Notes: generated by a model from the letters alone, not told the origin. DNA of 64,000 nt from Triatoma infestans (GCA_011037195.1 JAAEAF010014805.1:124001-188000); one strand, 5' to 3'. Shown: positions 33,470 to 44,932, counted from the stretch's first letter. A program made the numbers and translations.

Positions 33470-35312
33470 ATTAACTACACACATACAGTCCTACAACTGC
33501 ACACATACAGTCCTATAACTGCACACATACAGTCCTATAACTGCACACATACAGTCCTATAACTGCACACATACAGTCCTGTAACTGCACACATACAGTC
33601 CTATAACTGCACACATACAGTCCTGTAACTGCACACATACAGTCCTGTAACTGCACACATGCAGTCCTATAACTGCACACATACAGTCCTATAACTGTAC
33701 ACATACAGTCCTATAACTGCACACATACAGTCCTATAACTGCACACCTACAGTCCTATAACTGCACACATACAGTCCTATAACTGCACACATACAGTCCT
33801 ATAACTGCACACATACAGTCCTATAACTGCACACATACAGTCCTGTAACTACACACATACAGTCCTATAACTGCACACATACAGTCCTGTAACTGCACAC
33901 ATACAGTCCTGTAACTGCACACATACAGTCCTATAACTGCACACATACAGTCCTATAACTGCACACATACAGTCCTATAACTGCACACATACAGTCCTAT
34001 AACTGCACACATACAGTCCTATAACTGCACACATACAGTCCTATAACTGCCCACATACCGTCCTATAACTGCACACATACCGTCCTATAACTGCACACAT
34101 ACCGTCCTATAACTGCACACATACCGTCCTATAACTGCACACCTTACCAGGTCTATAAATGGCACACATTACCGGCCTTTATAATGCACACATACAGTCC
34201 TTAAACTGCACACATACAGTCCTAAAACTGCACCATACAGTCCTATAAATCTGCACACATACAGTCTATAATGCACACATACAGTTCTATAAATTGGCTG
34301 CACAATACGTCTATAAACCTGAATCCCATACAGTCATAAAACTGCCACATACAGCCATAACTGCACAAACATACGTCTAGACACTGCAAACCTACAGTGT
34401 ATAACTGCACACATACAGTCCTCTAAACCTGCACAATTTCAACAGTCCTGTAACTACACACATTACAGTCCGAAACTGCACACTCACAGTCCTGTAACTG
34501 CACAACATACAGTCCTGTAACTGCACACATACAGTCCTGTAACTGCACACATACAGTCCTGTAACTGCACACATACAGTCCTATAACTGCACACATACAG
34601 TCCTATAACTGCACACATACAGTCCTATAACTGCACACATACAGTCCTATAACTGCACACATACAGTCCTATAACTGCACACATACAGTCCTGTAACTGC
34701 ACACATACAGTCCTATAACTGCACACATACAGTCCTGTAACTGCACACATACAGTCTGTAACTTGCACACATACAGTCCCATAAAGCGACCCATTACAGT
34801 CCATAACTGCAAACATTACCGTCCGTAAACGGCAAACACATACAGTCTATAAAGCACCCATACAGTGTCATTTAACTGCAACACATACAGTCCTGCTAAC
34901 TGACACATACAGTTCCCTATAACTGCACCACAATACAGTCCTGTAAATGCACCAATACAGTGCCTGTAACTGCACACAGACAGCCTATAATGCCACAACA
35001 TACAGTCCTATAACCTGCACACATACAGTCCATAACGCCACATACAGTACTCTAACTGCACCACACTACAGTCATATACTGCCCACATACAGTCCTTAAC
35101 TGCACACCACATACAGTCCTACAACTGCACACATACAGTCCTATAACTGCACACATACAGTCCTACAACTGCACACATACAGTCCTATAACTGCACACAT
35201 ACAGTCCTATAACTGCACACATACAGTCCTATAACTGCACACATACAGTCCTATAACTGCACACATACAGTCCTGTAACTGCACACATACAGTCCTATAA
35301 CTGCACACTATA
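33470..35312. repeat. 22-bp minisatellite, about 80 units
   Basis: Unit contains ACAGTCCTATAACTGCACAC plus AT, 22 bp. A common variant has CTGTAAC for CTATAAC; near 34050-34140 a run of units has ACCGTCC. Units are almost perfect at 33470-34140 and again at 34490-34760 and 35105-35312. At about 34141-34490 and 34755-35100 nearly every unit has one or more single-base indels. Minus-strand open frames over it (MCAVTGLYVCSYRT type) only reflect the repeat. Confidence 0.95.
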
Positions 35313-35966
35313 CGACTTAACAGAATAGAATTTGGAGATTTTTGTTTATTTTTCTCGAAAGTTATTCCAAATTTTTTTTTTCAAGCTTGATTGTTTTGTT
35401 GCGCAGATATCAACCTATCATTTTTTTTTTGTATTTTTTGAACGTTTTTTTTCTTTTTTTGAATAATTGATTTTAAGCTGGCTCTGGGGGACCAGAGAGA
35501 ACGGTGTTAAACTGTTATTAAAAGATTTGCTATCGCTTTTGACAGAGAGTGCTGCCATTCACAAAAATTAAGTTCTTAAAACCCAACTATGATTTAAAAG
35601 AATAATCCCCAACCATTATTTATATATAATGAAGATCGAACTAAATGTTTGGTAAGCAATGTTTGTTTAATGAAATTTCGTCAATTATAATTAACAAGTG
35701 GTGTGTGTGTGTGTGTGTATGTCAGTGTGTATGTCCAACACCAGATTTTTTACATAACTGACTTATATAAAATTGCACAAGCTGCTGGCTAGCGGATCAT
35801 TTAGCTCCCCTTGGATGTTTCTTTGGAAAATTGCCTTGCTACACCTCTCCATGCCTAGCTATTGGGCTATTAAGTGATGAGTCTGTTGGTAATTCACCTA
35901 CGAGTTACGCCAAAGTTCTTGGATTCATAACTGGAATGCTGGCAGTGTAGTGTTTGATGAATGGAG
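35313..35966. other. AT-rich stretch with (GT)n at 35700
   Basis: T-runs, a GT run at 35700-35718, no coding signal. Confidence 0.55.
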
Positions 35967-35974
35967 GAGAATTG

Positions 35975-36209
35975 TTTTTAATTTAAGGCGCGTCAACATC
36001 TATGGTCACTCTGGCGCTGGGAGCCTTCTCAGCGCAATGCCGGCCTCCGGGCAGTGTTCACTGATTACAGACAGCATTGTCCATTACCGGACAGTGAGCT
36101 GTGAGGCTCCAAGGAAGAGAAATCTAAGAGCAGCACAGCTTGATCGAACCCGGAACCTCCGCATGGGAGTCCAGTGCCCTAACCACTATGCTAATCCCTT
36201 CTCTAAATC
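35975..36209 (-). repeat. SINE family 1, tail type B
   Basis: Minus-strand head AAGGGATTAGCATAGTGG, B box GGTTCGATC and the usual body. The tail differs: GGCGCCAGAGTGACCATAG...GACGCGCCTTAAATTAAAAA, shared with the copy at 50839-51060. An 8-bp duplication GAGAATTG lies at 35967-35974 and 36210-36217. Confidence 0.8.
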
Positions 36210-36217
36210 GAGAATTG

Positions 36218-37568
36218 ATGAACACACAAACTGACACTTTTACTCACAATTTATATTTTACGGTTTACCTAGTGAGAAGAGAAGCGTTTTTATAGAGGGC
36301 GAATATTCGAGCAAAAAAATGGTGATTGATTGGTAGCGTAATGAATATTAGAATGATGTAGAGTTGCTGTCGTGAGAGGTTTGAAGAGTGATGTGGATAC
36401 TTAGAACTCTTGCTTGTTCTCACAGTGGTGAGTTAGTGTAGCCTTAAACTTTTAAGGTAGATATTGATTTGGTGACTGCTGCTAAGCCATCACAGATTTT
36501 TGGGGATTTTTATTTCCATTTTCTTCTACCTTTAGAAACAGCGTGTAGGAAGACATTGGCTGTTAAAGTTGAAACTCATTCGCCAATTCATTGTAGTGGC
36601 TGTGAAGGCGGACGTAATGCCTAGTTGAAGCGCATTTGGATGCTCAATGGTGATGCCATGTTGCAGCTGCTATGGAACTATTGAGTTCAACTTATATGAG
36701 ACAAATATGCATGTATTTCAAGTTTAAAAAAATATGAAGTAAAACTGAAAGTATTTTCAAGATAACAGGGCTTCCATAGGACTAATTTTTTCTTAATCTT
36801 GTTGTATCTATTAATGTTAATGTTAATTTAAGTATTTTCTAAGAAACTAATTCAAAATAATTATATGGGCGATCAATAATCACGAAATTAACAATGGATT
36901 TGTTAATGAAAACAAGATTTTTTTTTATTTCTTCCACATAATTACATAATACAAGAGAGAATATTAATCTATTGTTATGAGAACATAATAATGAGATTTT
37001 TAATCGATTCTGATGGAAGGATTTTAGACTTCATTTTAAAAGAGTTAAACTAAGATAAAATTCTGCATAACCGCAATTGAATAATTTTTCCTTAGATGTT
37101 ATTTCCGAGAAGGCTACCACTCTACAATTTTGATTGAAATACATTATACAATAACAGGAAAGTTTTTCAATTTCCAGTTCTATTTTATAACACGAAAAAA
37201 TGGAGTGAGGATTTACATAATATTATTAAAATTTGTTATTTTTCTTCTTATAAATAAATCTCTTGTTTCTTTAATATTGGAGAAACAATAAACAACGATC
37301 ATAGTGGATAATTATTATCTACTTTTGCTTTAATAAATTTGTATATGGGAATAATTTATTGGTGAATACTAATAAATTAAACTTTAAATACTAAAAAATT
37401 CAAGATATTATCATTAATAAATTGCCAATTATATGAAACTAAAGATTATTAATTTTACTTTCAGTAAGTAAATACTAGGAACAGTTATTAGTGATAGCAT
37501 GGATACTTTTCTGTGTACAAATCGTATTCCACATTTGACGTAATAGCCAATGATCTAATAATATATGG
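36218..37568. other. AT-rich non-coding stretch
   Basis: No gene or repeat that I can match. Low complexity increases after 36700. Confidence 0.5.
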
Positions 37569-37572
37569 GCTT

Positions 37573-38117
37573 TGTAATTTTTTGGTGTGATGTTGTGTAT
37601 TTGTAGTAAGTAGCACGAGCGGTGTTGTAGAAAAGGGGTTGCAAGTATGTAAGTTAAGAGATAGAAGTAATAAGAATAATTAAGAAGTCACCACTGTTAA
37701 CAATAAATATATTCGGTTAAAATAATAACTACAACTTATTTAATTTATTGTGAAACTGGCACTGATATTAAGAGAGCGATTCCTGAAGTGTTCTGTTCTG
37801 GTTTTGGAAGCAGAATTCAGACTTCCTTGTTTGAAAGCAGAAGTGAGACTCTTCTTGTTGGAAGGTAGAGTACAGCCTGTTTCGAAGGAATGCTCTCTAA
37901 CAAAGCAGTTGGCCAAGTCGAATTGTATTAAAATTTTGTGCCTTTGTTTCCCTACTAGCAATGACCCCAATTTACAGTACCTGACTCTAAAATACACTCT
38001 TTTTGAAGGTAAATTCACAGCACTAAGATAATTATAAAATATTAAAATACAATTTTGGATAATTATAAAATATTCTAAACTCTAAACTATTTATTTTCAT
38101 TGCTTTCTTCCACTACA
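37573..38117 (+). mobile_element. Solo LTR with 4-bp target duplication
   Basis: Starts TGTAATTTTTTGG and ends TTCTTCCACTACA, the TG...CA ends of an LTR. GCTT is duplicated at 37569-37572 and 38118-38121. It is 545 bp, non-coding, and related over most of its length to 16916-17470 and 25455-25996. The same TTCCACTACA end closes the LTR at 46509-47145, which is followed by a tRNA-Leu primer-binding site, so the family is probably Gypsy-like. Open frames on both strands across it are incidental. Confidence 0.85.
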
Positions 38118-38222
38118 GCTTGAATTAACTAACAGCTTTGTAGGATGTTCTGAAAAATTTAATAGACTGTGGATGTTGCAATAGTTGGATTTACATACAT
38201 TTAGACTTTTAACACTGAGCAT

Positions 38223-38498
38223 AGGGAAGGGATTAGCTCAGTGGTGGCGCGCTGGACTATAATGCGGCGGTCCCTGGTTCGAGTCCAGCTGCTGCCCTTC
38301 TTAGGAGCCTCTTACAGCTCATTATCCGATGATTGACAGTGTTTTCTGCAACGAGAGAACACTGTCCGGAGACCAGCAGTGCACTGAGAAGGCTCCGAAC
38401 TTTGGGGTATATGGGCCCAGAAGGGCTTTGAATAGCATAGGGTACGCTATGGTTGTCAGTACGCTTTAATGTCCCTCCCCACAGACAATAAGAAAAAA
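38223..38498 (+). repeat. SINE family 1, tail type C, 12-bp TSD
   Basis: A box TTAGCTCAGTGGTGGCGCGC and B box GGTTCGAGTCC, followed by the family body. The 3' part is replaced by GGTATATGGGCCCAGAAGGG...GAATAGCATAGGGT...CCCTCCCCACAGACAATAAG and poly(A). This tail matches the 3' end of the LINE at 4186-5439. AACACTGAGCAT is duplicated at 38211-38222 and 38499-38510. Confidence 0.9.
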
Positions 38499-38684
38499 AC
38501 ACTGAGCATTAATGATTTGAACAAAATCTGTTTTATAATAATTTCTAAACCAATTAATTCTCTCTATTTTGTGCGAGGATTGGAGGACCATGATCGAAGA
38601 AAATATGCGGGGGAGATTTTGTGGGTTAAGGGATTGTAACTTTATGTTTGAGTCTTTGAATGCCTAGCTTAGATTAGATTTTGT

Positions 38685-38870
38685 TAGGAGATAGTGAGAA
38701 ACATCTTTTATGCTACCCAGAACCTTCTCAATACACTGTTACCTCCAGGCAGTGTTCTCAGACCACACTACACTTCACTGGACAGTGAACTGTCTGTAGG
38801 AATGAAAATCCTATAGGTAACATCGTTGGACTAGAACCCTGGAACCTCGCGTGAGTGTGAGGGAGCTCCA
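38685..38870 (-). repeat. SINE family 1 relic, minus
   Basis: Recognisable pieces: AGAACCTTCTCAATACACTG, CTCCAGGCAGTGTTCTCAGA and CTTCACTGGACAGTGAACTG on plus, and GAACCCTGGAACCTCGCGTG near the head. The A box is lost. Confidence 0.55.
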
Positions 38871-38981
38871 TTGAACCCTTATAACATATTTCGTATAACT
38901 CAAATTTTCGTACAATAAAAACAAGATCTAATTTTGATTTCAAATAAACAAAAAGACCTCAAACTTGTGAATATAGTTTAT

Positions 38982-39303
38982 TGCTGTTGTGGTGGTTGGT
39001 TGATTCCGCAGAGCTGGAAAGCATCAGATATATTTTCCGTTATAGCATGCTTCATTTTGTGGTCATCGACCGGTTTCGTGCGTTCGCCCATCTTCAGAGA
39101 GTATACAGACATGCACAGGGCAAATTCAGTTTACAGACTCACACACTGTGGGTTAAGGAAAGAGTGTGTAAAGTGAATTTGATCTGTGCAAGTCTGTGTT
39201 ATCACACTGTCTGAAAAACGCATCCTGAAGATGGGCGAACGCCCGAAACCGGTCGATGACTACAAAATGAAGCAGGCTATCACGGAAAATGTCTCTGATG
39301 ATA
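38982..39303. ncRNA. Palindromic unit with two outward hammerhead motifs
   Basis: The two halves are reverse complements over about 110 bp (each with GAACGC or GTGCGTTCGCCCATCTTCAG, CCGGTC, GATGAC and AAAATGAAGCA...GGAAAAT). They are joined by a less similar centre that also folds back (CAGACATGCACAGGGCAAAT against its partner near 39170-39200). Minus motif: 39064-39097, core intact but one helix II mismatch and no helix I. Plus motif: 39221-39258, fully intact. This is the best-preserved locus of the ribozyme family here. Confidence 0.8.
39221..39258 (+). ncRNA. Hammerhead ribozyme motif, intact (best copy)
   Basis: Helix I CATC (39221-39224) pairs with GATG (39255-39258). Core CTGAAGA at 39225-39231; hairpin GGGC-GAAC-GCCC at 39233-39244; GAAA at 39245-39248; then CCGGTC with predicted cleavage after C39254. 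A single U (39232) lies between core and helix II, which is unusual. Helix III can only form as an ACCGGU dimer. The reading as a type I hammerhead rests on motif order and pairing, not on a model search. Confidence 0.75.
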
Positions 39304-40345
39304 GTTTATTGCCTATATTAATTACATAAATAAAAATTAAAAAAATTATTTTTTCTTTTATGATTTTTTGATTGTAAACTTGTTTTCGTTGAAATTAATA
39401 TTCCAAAATTTTATAACAGCAACATATTTTTTTTTTAGAGAAAATGAGAGAAATATAGTTACATTTCTATACACACAACGTATAAAGCAATAACATTGAC
39501 GAATTCACGAAATATATAATTGAATCATGTTCAGCATATTGAACCACTGCCAACCATGTAGAATAATTACCCAATTAATTTCCACCTGTTAGCCAGCCGA
39601 GAATTAATAATGTAGTTATTGAAGCGATTAAGCGGCTTTCTTGCCTCCTCGAGGCTTTACAGCAAAATCTTAACCAAAGCCTCATATTTAAATTAGTATA
39701 TTCAGGATAATAATTATGAAAAATATTTCAAAAATTATCTTGGTGAAATGATAAAAATTATTCTTTTTAATTTTGGAATAGGTTGGTAATTTTGTACGAG
39801 TAAAAATATGTAATTAGGAATATTGGCACCTCAATTAGTAATTAGTAATCCTTAATGAGAAAAACCACTGGTTTCTTTTATATTTCAAACAAAACCAAAA
39901 AAAAAATCTGTTGTGAAACACTCACACGACACTCACCCGCATGTGAAAGCGTGTCAAACATTTCGTTTTTTGTTTTTTTTTTCTAAAAAAATTCAGTTGT
40001 CTTTTATTTTAAATAGTTGGTATCGTGAAGACCCCAGGCTCCCTCAGAAACCCTGAAATAATTTTCTCCGAAAATGTTATAAACAAGGGATAGGACTAAG
40101 TTTGAAGAAACTCGCTGAAATGGTTATCGAGAAAGTGGCGGAATTGTTCGGTTAAGGGAACCAGCATTTCCGGTCAATTGATTTTCTTCAAATTCGGTAT
40201 ATCAGCAACATATTTAATTATCATTAACTTAAGCCCGCTGCAATTAATGAAATCCCTATTACGTCAAGGCTTGATCTTACCAGAGGAACTTGCTAATAAA
40301 TAAGTTTTGCTGAACACCTAAATTCGTTGTTTCGTGTATGAATGT
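39304..40345. other. AT-rich stretch with diverged repeat pieces
   Basis: ATCTGTTGTGAAACACTCAC at 39907-39926 recurs at 15106. TCAATTGATTTTCTTCAAA...CAGCAACATATTTAATTATC (about 40176-40220) resembles about 41920-41970. No gene. Confidence 0.5.
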
Positions 40346-40349
40346 AAGG

Positions 40350-40675
40350 TATTCTCTGGGCAAGATTGGATCCGTCTGGCATGATACCTGATAATTACTT
40401 CCGGTGTTACACGGGCGGTTCCAGAATGGATGGTAGGTCTGGAGCTGCGGTCTATTTTGAGACCGGAGATCATTTGACAGTATCTCTTGGTGAATGAACC
40501 ACGGTCTTCCAGACTGAGGTTTATGCTATTCTGGTTGTGTTTTGGATGAGAGGATACGTAGCACTAACTTAAAAGGTGTTATATCTGCTCGGACAGCCAG
40601 GCTGCGTTGAAGGCGCTGAGTTCATGCGTCTTCACTTCCAGGTTGGTGTTAGAATGTTCAAAAAGACTGGGCAAG
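40350..40675 (+). pseudogene. RNase H relic, same LINE family as 4186-5439
   Basis: Translates in pieces to LDPSGMIPDNYFRCY, GGSRMDGRSGAAVYFETGDH, VFQTEVYAIL, then ARTARLR-like fragments after frameshifts. The order matches residues 113-200 of the LINE frame at 4500-5510. The first catalytic D (YTDGS) is now G, and an in-frame stop follows SLGE. Confidence 0.8.
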
Positions 40676-40924
40676 CCAGTCAAACAAATGACTGTAAAAT
40701 TGTCCTGAGAAATCAATTGCTAATCCTGAAACTCCCATCTCAGAATCTTAGATGTGTTGGGATAGGAAAGTAAACCATAACAATTTTGGGAGGGAGATAA
40801 GTCTGCAGTTTGCTACAACCCTCTAGACCGGTATCCCTCCATATTGCGAGAAATGTAATGAAATCAGTCTCGAAATAGAAGTGCCTCAGAAGTCATGAGA
40901 CAAAGAAAAGGAATAAAAATTGGA

Positions 40925-41440
40925 AATTTCTTCTTTTTTTTTTAGGAGTTTCCTCAATACTGAGGCTTTCCTCAACCGGAATATGTCGTTCAGTTTTTCC
41001 TTCCAACTCCCTCTTTCGACTGCATCCTCTAAGCAAAGTCCATTTCTACTTAGAGACTCCATCAGGGGATCTAACCAAGTTTTCCAGGGCCACCCTCTCT
41101 TTCTCCTGCGGCCCACTTCCAATTCCGTCATCTGCCTCCTACCCTTTCACCCTCCATCCTAAATACATGTCCAAACCAGCACAGCCTTCTTTCCTATATT
41201 CGCTCCAGAAAATTTTGCTTGACTTGCAATTTTTTCATTCCTACTCCTTTCCAATTTCAAAACTCTAGCAGTTCTCCACCAAAAATCCATCTCTGCTGCA
41301 AGGAGTCTGCGCTCGTAAGCTTCAGTTAGGGTCCATGTCTCTGCTCTATATAGCAACATACTTTCCACAATTCTATTGTAAATTAACTTTTTCGTATGGT
41401 TCAGAATATTGCTACTCCATATAACCGAATTCAGCATTCC
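40925..41440 (-). pseudogene. RTE-like LINE C-terminal fragment
   Basis: The frame 41159-41437 contains NRIVESMLLYRAETWTL, RRLLAAEMDFWWRTARVLKL and RSRNEKIASQAKFSG, the usual C-terminal region of RTE-like endonuclease-reverse transcriptases. A second frame (40886-41131) continues with ELEVGRRRKRGWPWKTWLD. It is a frameshifted fragment without palm or endonuclease, and differs clearly from the RTE copy at 15504-16560. Confidence 0.8.
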
Positions 41441-42560
41441 AATAACATTTTCTTGCTTAGAATTGCTTGCAAGTCTAAAAATAGGCAGACAAAGGATGGG
41501 CGAAGAAATGTAGCAGTGGACTGCTAACTGGCCACGACTATCTGCAGCATTGCCGATATACCTATTAGCCCTCGTATCTCAAGACATCCGCATTAATATA
41601 AAAAAAACTTCCCTACCCTTCAAGACCTAATAAATATTTACTGATCTTTGAGATGTATAATAAAGGTAATATCAGTGGCAGGTGGTGAAGAAAAAGTACA
41701 AGAACCGCAAAGACATAAAAGTTGCATAATCTAACGTCAACCCTGCCCACAGAGTCCATCTGAAATAAATTTTCTTGGAAGAAAGTTTAAACAAAAATGA
41801 TAGGCCTTTGTATAGTTACAATGTACACCAAATTTTACAAAACTTTCTGGTGTCGCTGTCCAGAAAATGAAGGTAAACTAAAAAAAAAAACGGGTCACAA
41901 AATTCACACACACCACCGTCAATCGATTTTCTTAAAACTATGAATCTTAACAACACATTTAATTCTCATTAACATTAATACGGGTAAAAGACCAGTGCAA
42001 TATCTTGAAGTTGAACTTTGCCAGGAAGTCTACATCATCCTTCTTCCAAAACTCCTCAGAAATGTAAAATATTTCAAATAAAAGAGATAGATTTAAGTGA
42101 AATTGTGATTGATCATGTAATTAATAAGACGTACGAGTTTAAAGAATATCGTTAGAGAAAAACAAGAAATTCAAGAAAATTCCAAAAACTGAAAAAAATC
42201 AATTTAGTGAAGTGGTACTTCCGGTCAAAAAAATTTTGATAGTTAACTTCCTGTCGGATCCATGGTGATAACACAACTGAATGTCAAGTTTATACTTATG
42301 AGATTTTTTGTTTGTTTGCTTTTCGAACTTTGCTACTCACATGCATAAATTACATACGCACTCACACCCATACACCATTTTCTAAAAACAATTTTCTCAC
42401 TTGTAGCGGAACTGTGAAAATGTGAAATTTCCGGTTGAAACTCAGTTTCGAGATTCTCAATCTTAATATTTTTTCATCTCTTATAACCTACAGCATGAGA
42501 AATGAAAAATTAATTTCTTGGCCAAATGCAAAACACTACGTAAATCTGATATGTTTGAAA
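41441..42560. other. AT-rich stretch with repeat remnants
   Basis: Possible diverged repeats at 41880-42260 and a minus copy of the (TG)n family near 42300-42410. No gene. Confidence 0.4.
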
Positions 42561-42577
42561 AATTGAAACTAAATTTT

Positions 42578-42620
42578 CTTGGCCAAGTTTCGGAGAATGT
42601 TTTCTCCATCTTCAGGTGTC
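42578..42620 (-). ncRNA. Hammerhead-like relic, other family
   Basis: Minus strand: CTGAAGA, hairpin GGAGA-AAACAT-TCTCC, GAAACTTGGCC. The expected GTC is GCC and helix I does not pair convincingly. It has the Penelope-like order but is not the same family as the CCGGTC copies. Confidence 0.35.
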
Positions 42621-43147
42621 AGAATGTATAAGAAATTTCAGCAGAAACATTTCTCTTTTGATTAGTGCAAAAAAAGAAATTGAAATTAATATAAATATTG
42701 CACTGATACAGAAATTATACTTACAGCAAATGGAAGGTTACTAGATAAAATTCCACTAATGGTTTTTGAAAGATTAACAAACGAATAAATAATGCAAATT
42801 GGCTGCCTTTCCATAAAACAAAATGGTTCACAGTTATAATATTATATATACAAAGTTAACAAATGAATTTCATTTGTTCTTCTATCGTTTGTTTTTTTTT
42901 TCAGTAAGCTTCTAGCAGTTTATTGGTTCGCTGAAAGATAGTGATTAAATGGCCAGACGTCAGAAATGTTTTTTTTTTCTTTATTTCTACCTGACATTTT
43001 ACAAAGATCATAAATAATGTTTTATTCATTATAAAAATGAATCATGTTGAATATATACTGTGATATCTTATAATACTTTATTAATGATGATGTTTATAAT
43101 TCAACATGAGTGGTATACAACAAAGTGATGGGAGTGGATTGTACTTC

Positions 43148-43180
43148 ACTTGATGAAGTGTTGTGCATGAAACGGTCTGC
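43148..43180 (+). ncRNA. Hammerhead-like relic, third type
   Basis: TTGATGA at 43151-43157 (core would need CTGATGA) followed by GAAACGGTC. Helix II is weak. Possibly a decayed Penelope-like terminal motif; could be chance. Confidence 0.25.
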
Positions 43181-43285
43181 CTCATTAGACTGTTTATGCT
43201 TTCTAGCACACTAACACTGCCAGCAGTATTTCAGTTTGTATAAACGGAAATTGAACTAAACAGAGATAGACTGAGGGGTTAGACA

Positions 43286-43471
43286 ATGAATTTGAGCATC
43301 TCTCTAACTGAAGGACTGAAGGAAGGACCATCACGTTTTCCAACACCATCCTTTTTGTGTACACGTTGTAAGTTCTTCATTGCTAGAAAGGAGATGGAAA
43401 AGGAAAGTCTTGACGCAATCAGTAAAATTTCCCAGTTTATGGAGGCAGTGGGTAGAACTGGATGGATGTAA
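43286..43471 (+). other. Unrecognised open frame, 61 codons
   Basis: Begins MNLSISLTEG, contains CTRCKFF and ends AVGRTGWM. Composition is more protein-like than most frames here, with one C-x2-C, but no splice-site logic, homologue or neighbour supports it. I do not claim a gene. Confidence 0.15.
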
Positions 43472-43489
43472 TGAAATGAGAAGTATATA

Positions 43490-44228
43490 TTCTGTCTTCT
43501 TTTTTTTTTCTTTTACTTGCTCTCTCTCATTCTAGTCTTCTTTAAAGGGAAACCTGGTGAGTTAGTGCACACGTGGCCTATCTTAGTGTTTAGGTCTTTT
43601 CTGTCTGTAAGTTTCTGTTGGACAAAACTCCTTGTTCAACCAGTTTAGTATGATAGACTCCATATACTTTCTCTTACCCTTGTTCCTACAACATTCACAT
43701 CCTCTAAATCTTCTTTCGCCCTCCTTCCCTTACTTCCATCTATTTTACTCATTCTCTTTTCTATCGTATTCGCCGAAAGAATAATCCACGGTTGTTAGTA
43801 CGCTTCACTGTTTAGACGAGAGGATACCAATGTCTTTCATCTTGCTCCTTTTCTACTACACCAAATGTTCACTTCTCTTTCTTAACGCCCCCTTCTCACA
43901 TTAAAGGAAGCAGAAGAGGGTTAACAGTACCAGTAAGAGGGTAATGAATTCCCTCTTAAACTACCCTAGTATCATTTTAGCCTGATCTACTAGCCCCTCT
44001 TTACTTTACTCACCCGCCTACAGCTGATGATGATGACTATAGGGTGTACTCTTTCTTCATCCTTCCGTCCACCCTTACGAACTACTGCCTAGTACAAACT
44101 GCCTCTGATATATCACTGTGTTTCACTGGTCTTTTTCTGCAGGTCCCTTTCCATAACTAGACTCGTTTATATTTCATCTTCTCTCATTTTGCTGACACAT
44201 ACATACACACCTCATACACACACACTGT
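43490..44228. other. Pyrimidine-rich non-coding stretch
   Basis: C+T rich on plus over about 700 bp, followed by a GA microsatellite at 44229-44250. The segment GGTTGTTAGTACGCTTCACT (43791-43810) resembles GGTTGTCAGTACGCTTTAAT in the SINE at 38223-38498. Otherwise nothing recognised. Confidence 0.45.
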
Positions 44229-44625
44229 GCTTAGAGAGAGAGAGAGAGAGACAGTGAAATGGTAAACATTTCCATTAACGAATAAGCCCGTATTTTAGAG
44301 ATGTGAAGGATATGATCCTCCAGTTCCCTTAAATTCATTGATGACCTCCGCTCTTTCTATTTTACCCTTGATTTCTAACATTTATCCATCAGTGAACACA
44401 TTCATAAAGGACCACTCATCATAGATTTGAAAGAAACATTTCATTAGATTTGATACTTTGATCTTGTTGATAATCTTAAAGGTGAAATCCACTTATCAAA
44501 TATTTTGGCAATTGATAAGGCTATTGTGAGACAACGAATATTGTGAGTTTATTCCACCAACTGATGCAATTATTTCATCAGTTATATACATTTAGATTAA
44601 ATAAATGATTTAGGATATTGTTGGA

Positions 44626-44815
44626 ATTGGTCCCGCAGAACTGGAAAGTGAAGGATATGGAGTGAATAAAGGAAAAGGGTAGTAGTTGGTTGTTGACGCG
44701 TTGTAACTCTGTATAAACTGTTCTGAAGACAGTCTGTAGGGCTACCGCTCGCCTAAGTAGCGAGTGAGACTCTAAATTTTGATGTTTCTCTCTCTGCATT
44801 AGATCCCACTTTATT
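44626..44815 (-). mobile_element. LTR-like foldback arm, truncated copy
   Basis: Minus-strand copy of the arm present at 44933 and 45553: AGTGGGATCTAATGCAGAGA, GAGTCTCACTCGCTACTTAG, GCCCTACAGACTGTCTTCAG, TACAACGCGTCAACAACCAA. It lacks the first and last parts of the arm. Confidence 0.7.
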
Positions 44816-44932
44816 GGATTTCATCATTTTCTCAGTCCTGCCCACAAAAACTACACTACATACTAATACCTATTATATTACTCAAATTCACAACAAAATT
44901 GCACCTAGTTACGCCAACTATTTGAACACAGC

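Noticed and set aside
33513..33704. Open frames with a repeating CSYRT/VCVQL pattern on the minus strand (also 34392-35001)
   Set aside because: They are translations of the 22-bp minisatellite; three units give a 22-residue period. No sign of a protein.
33470..35312. CRISPR-like array
   Set aside because: Units are contiguous with no spacers, and the DNA is from an animal.
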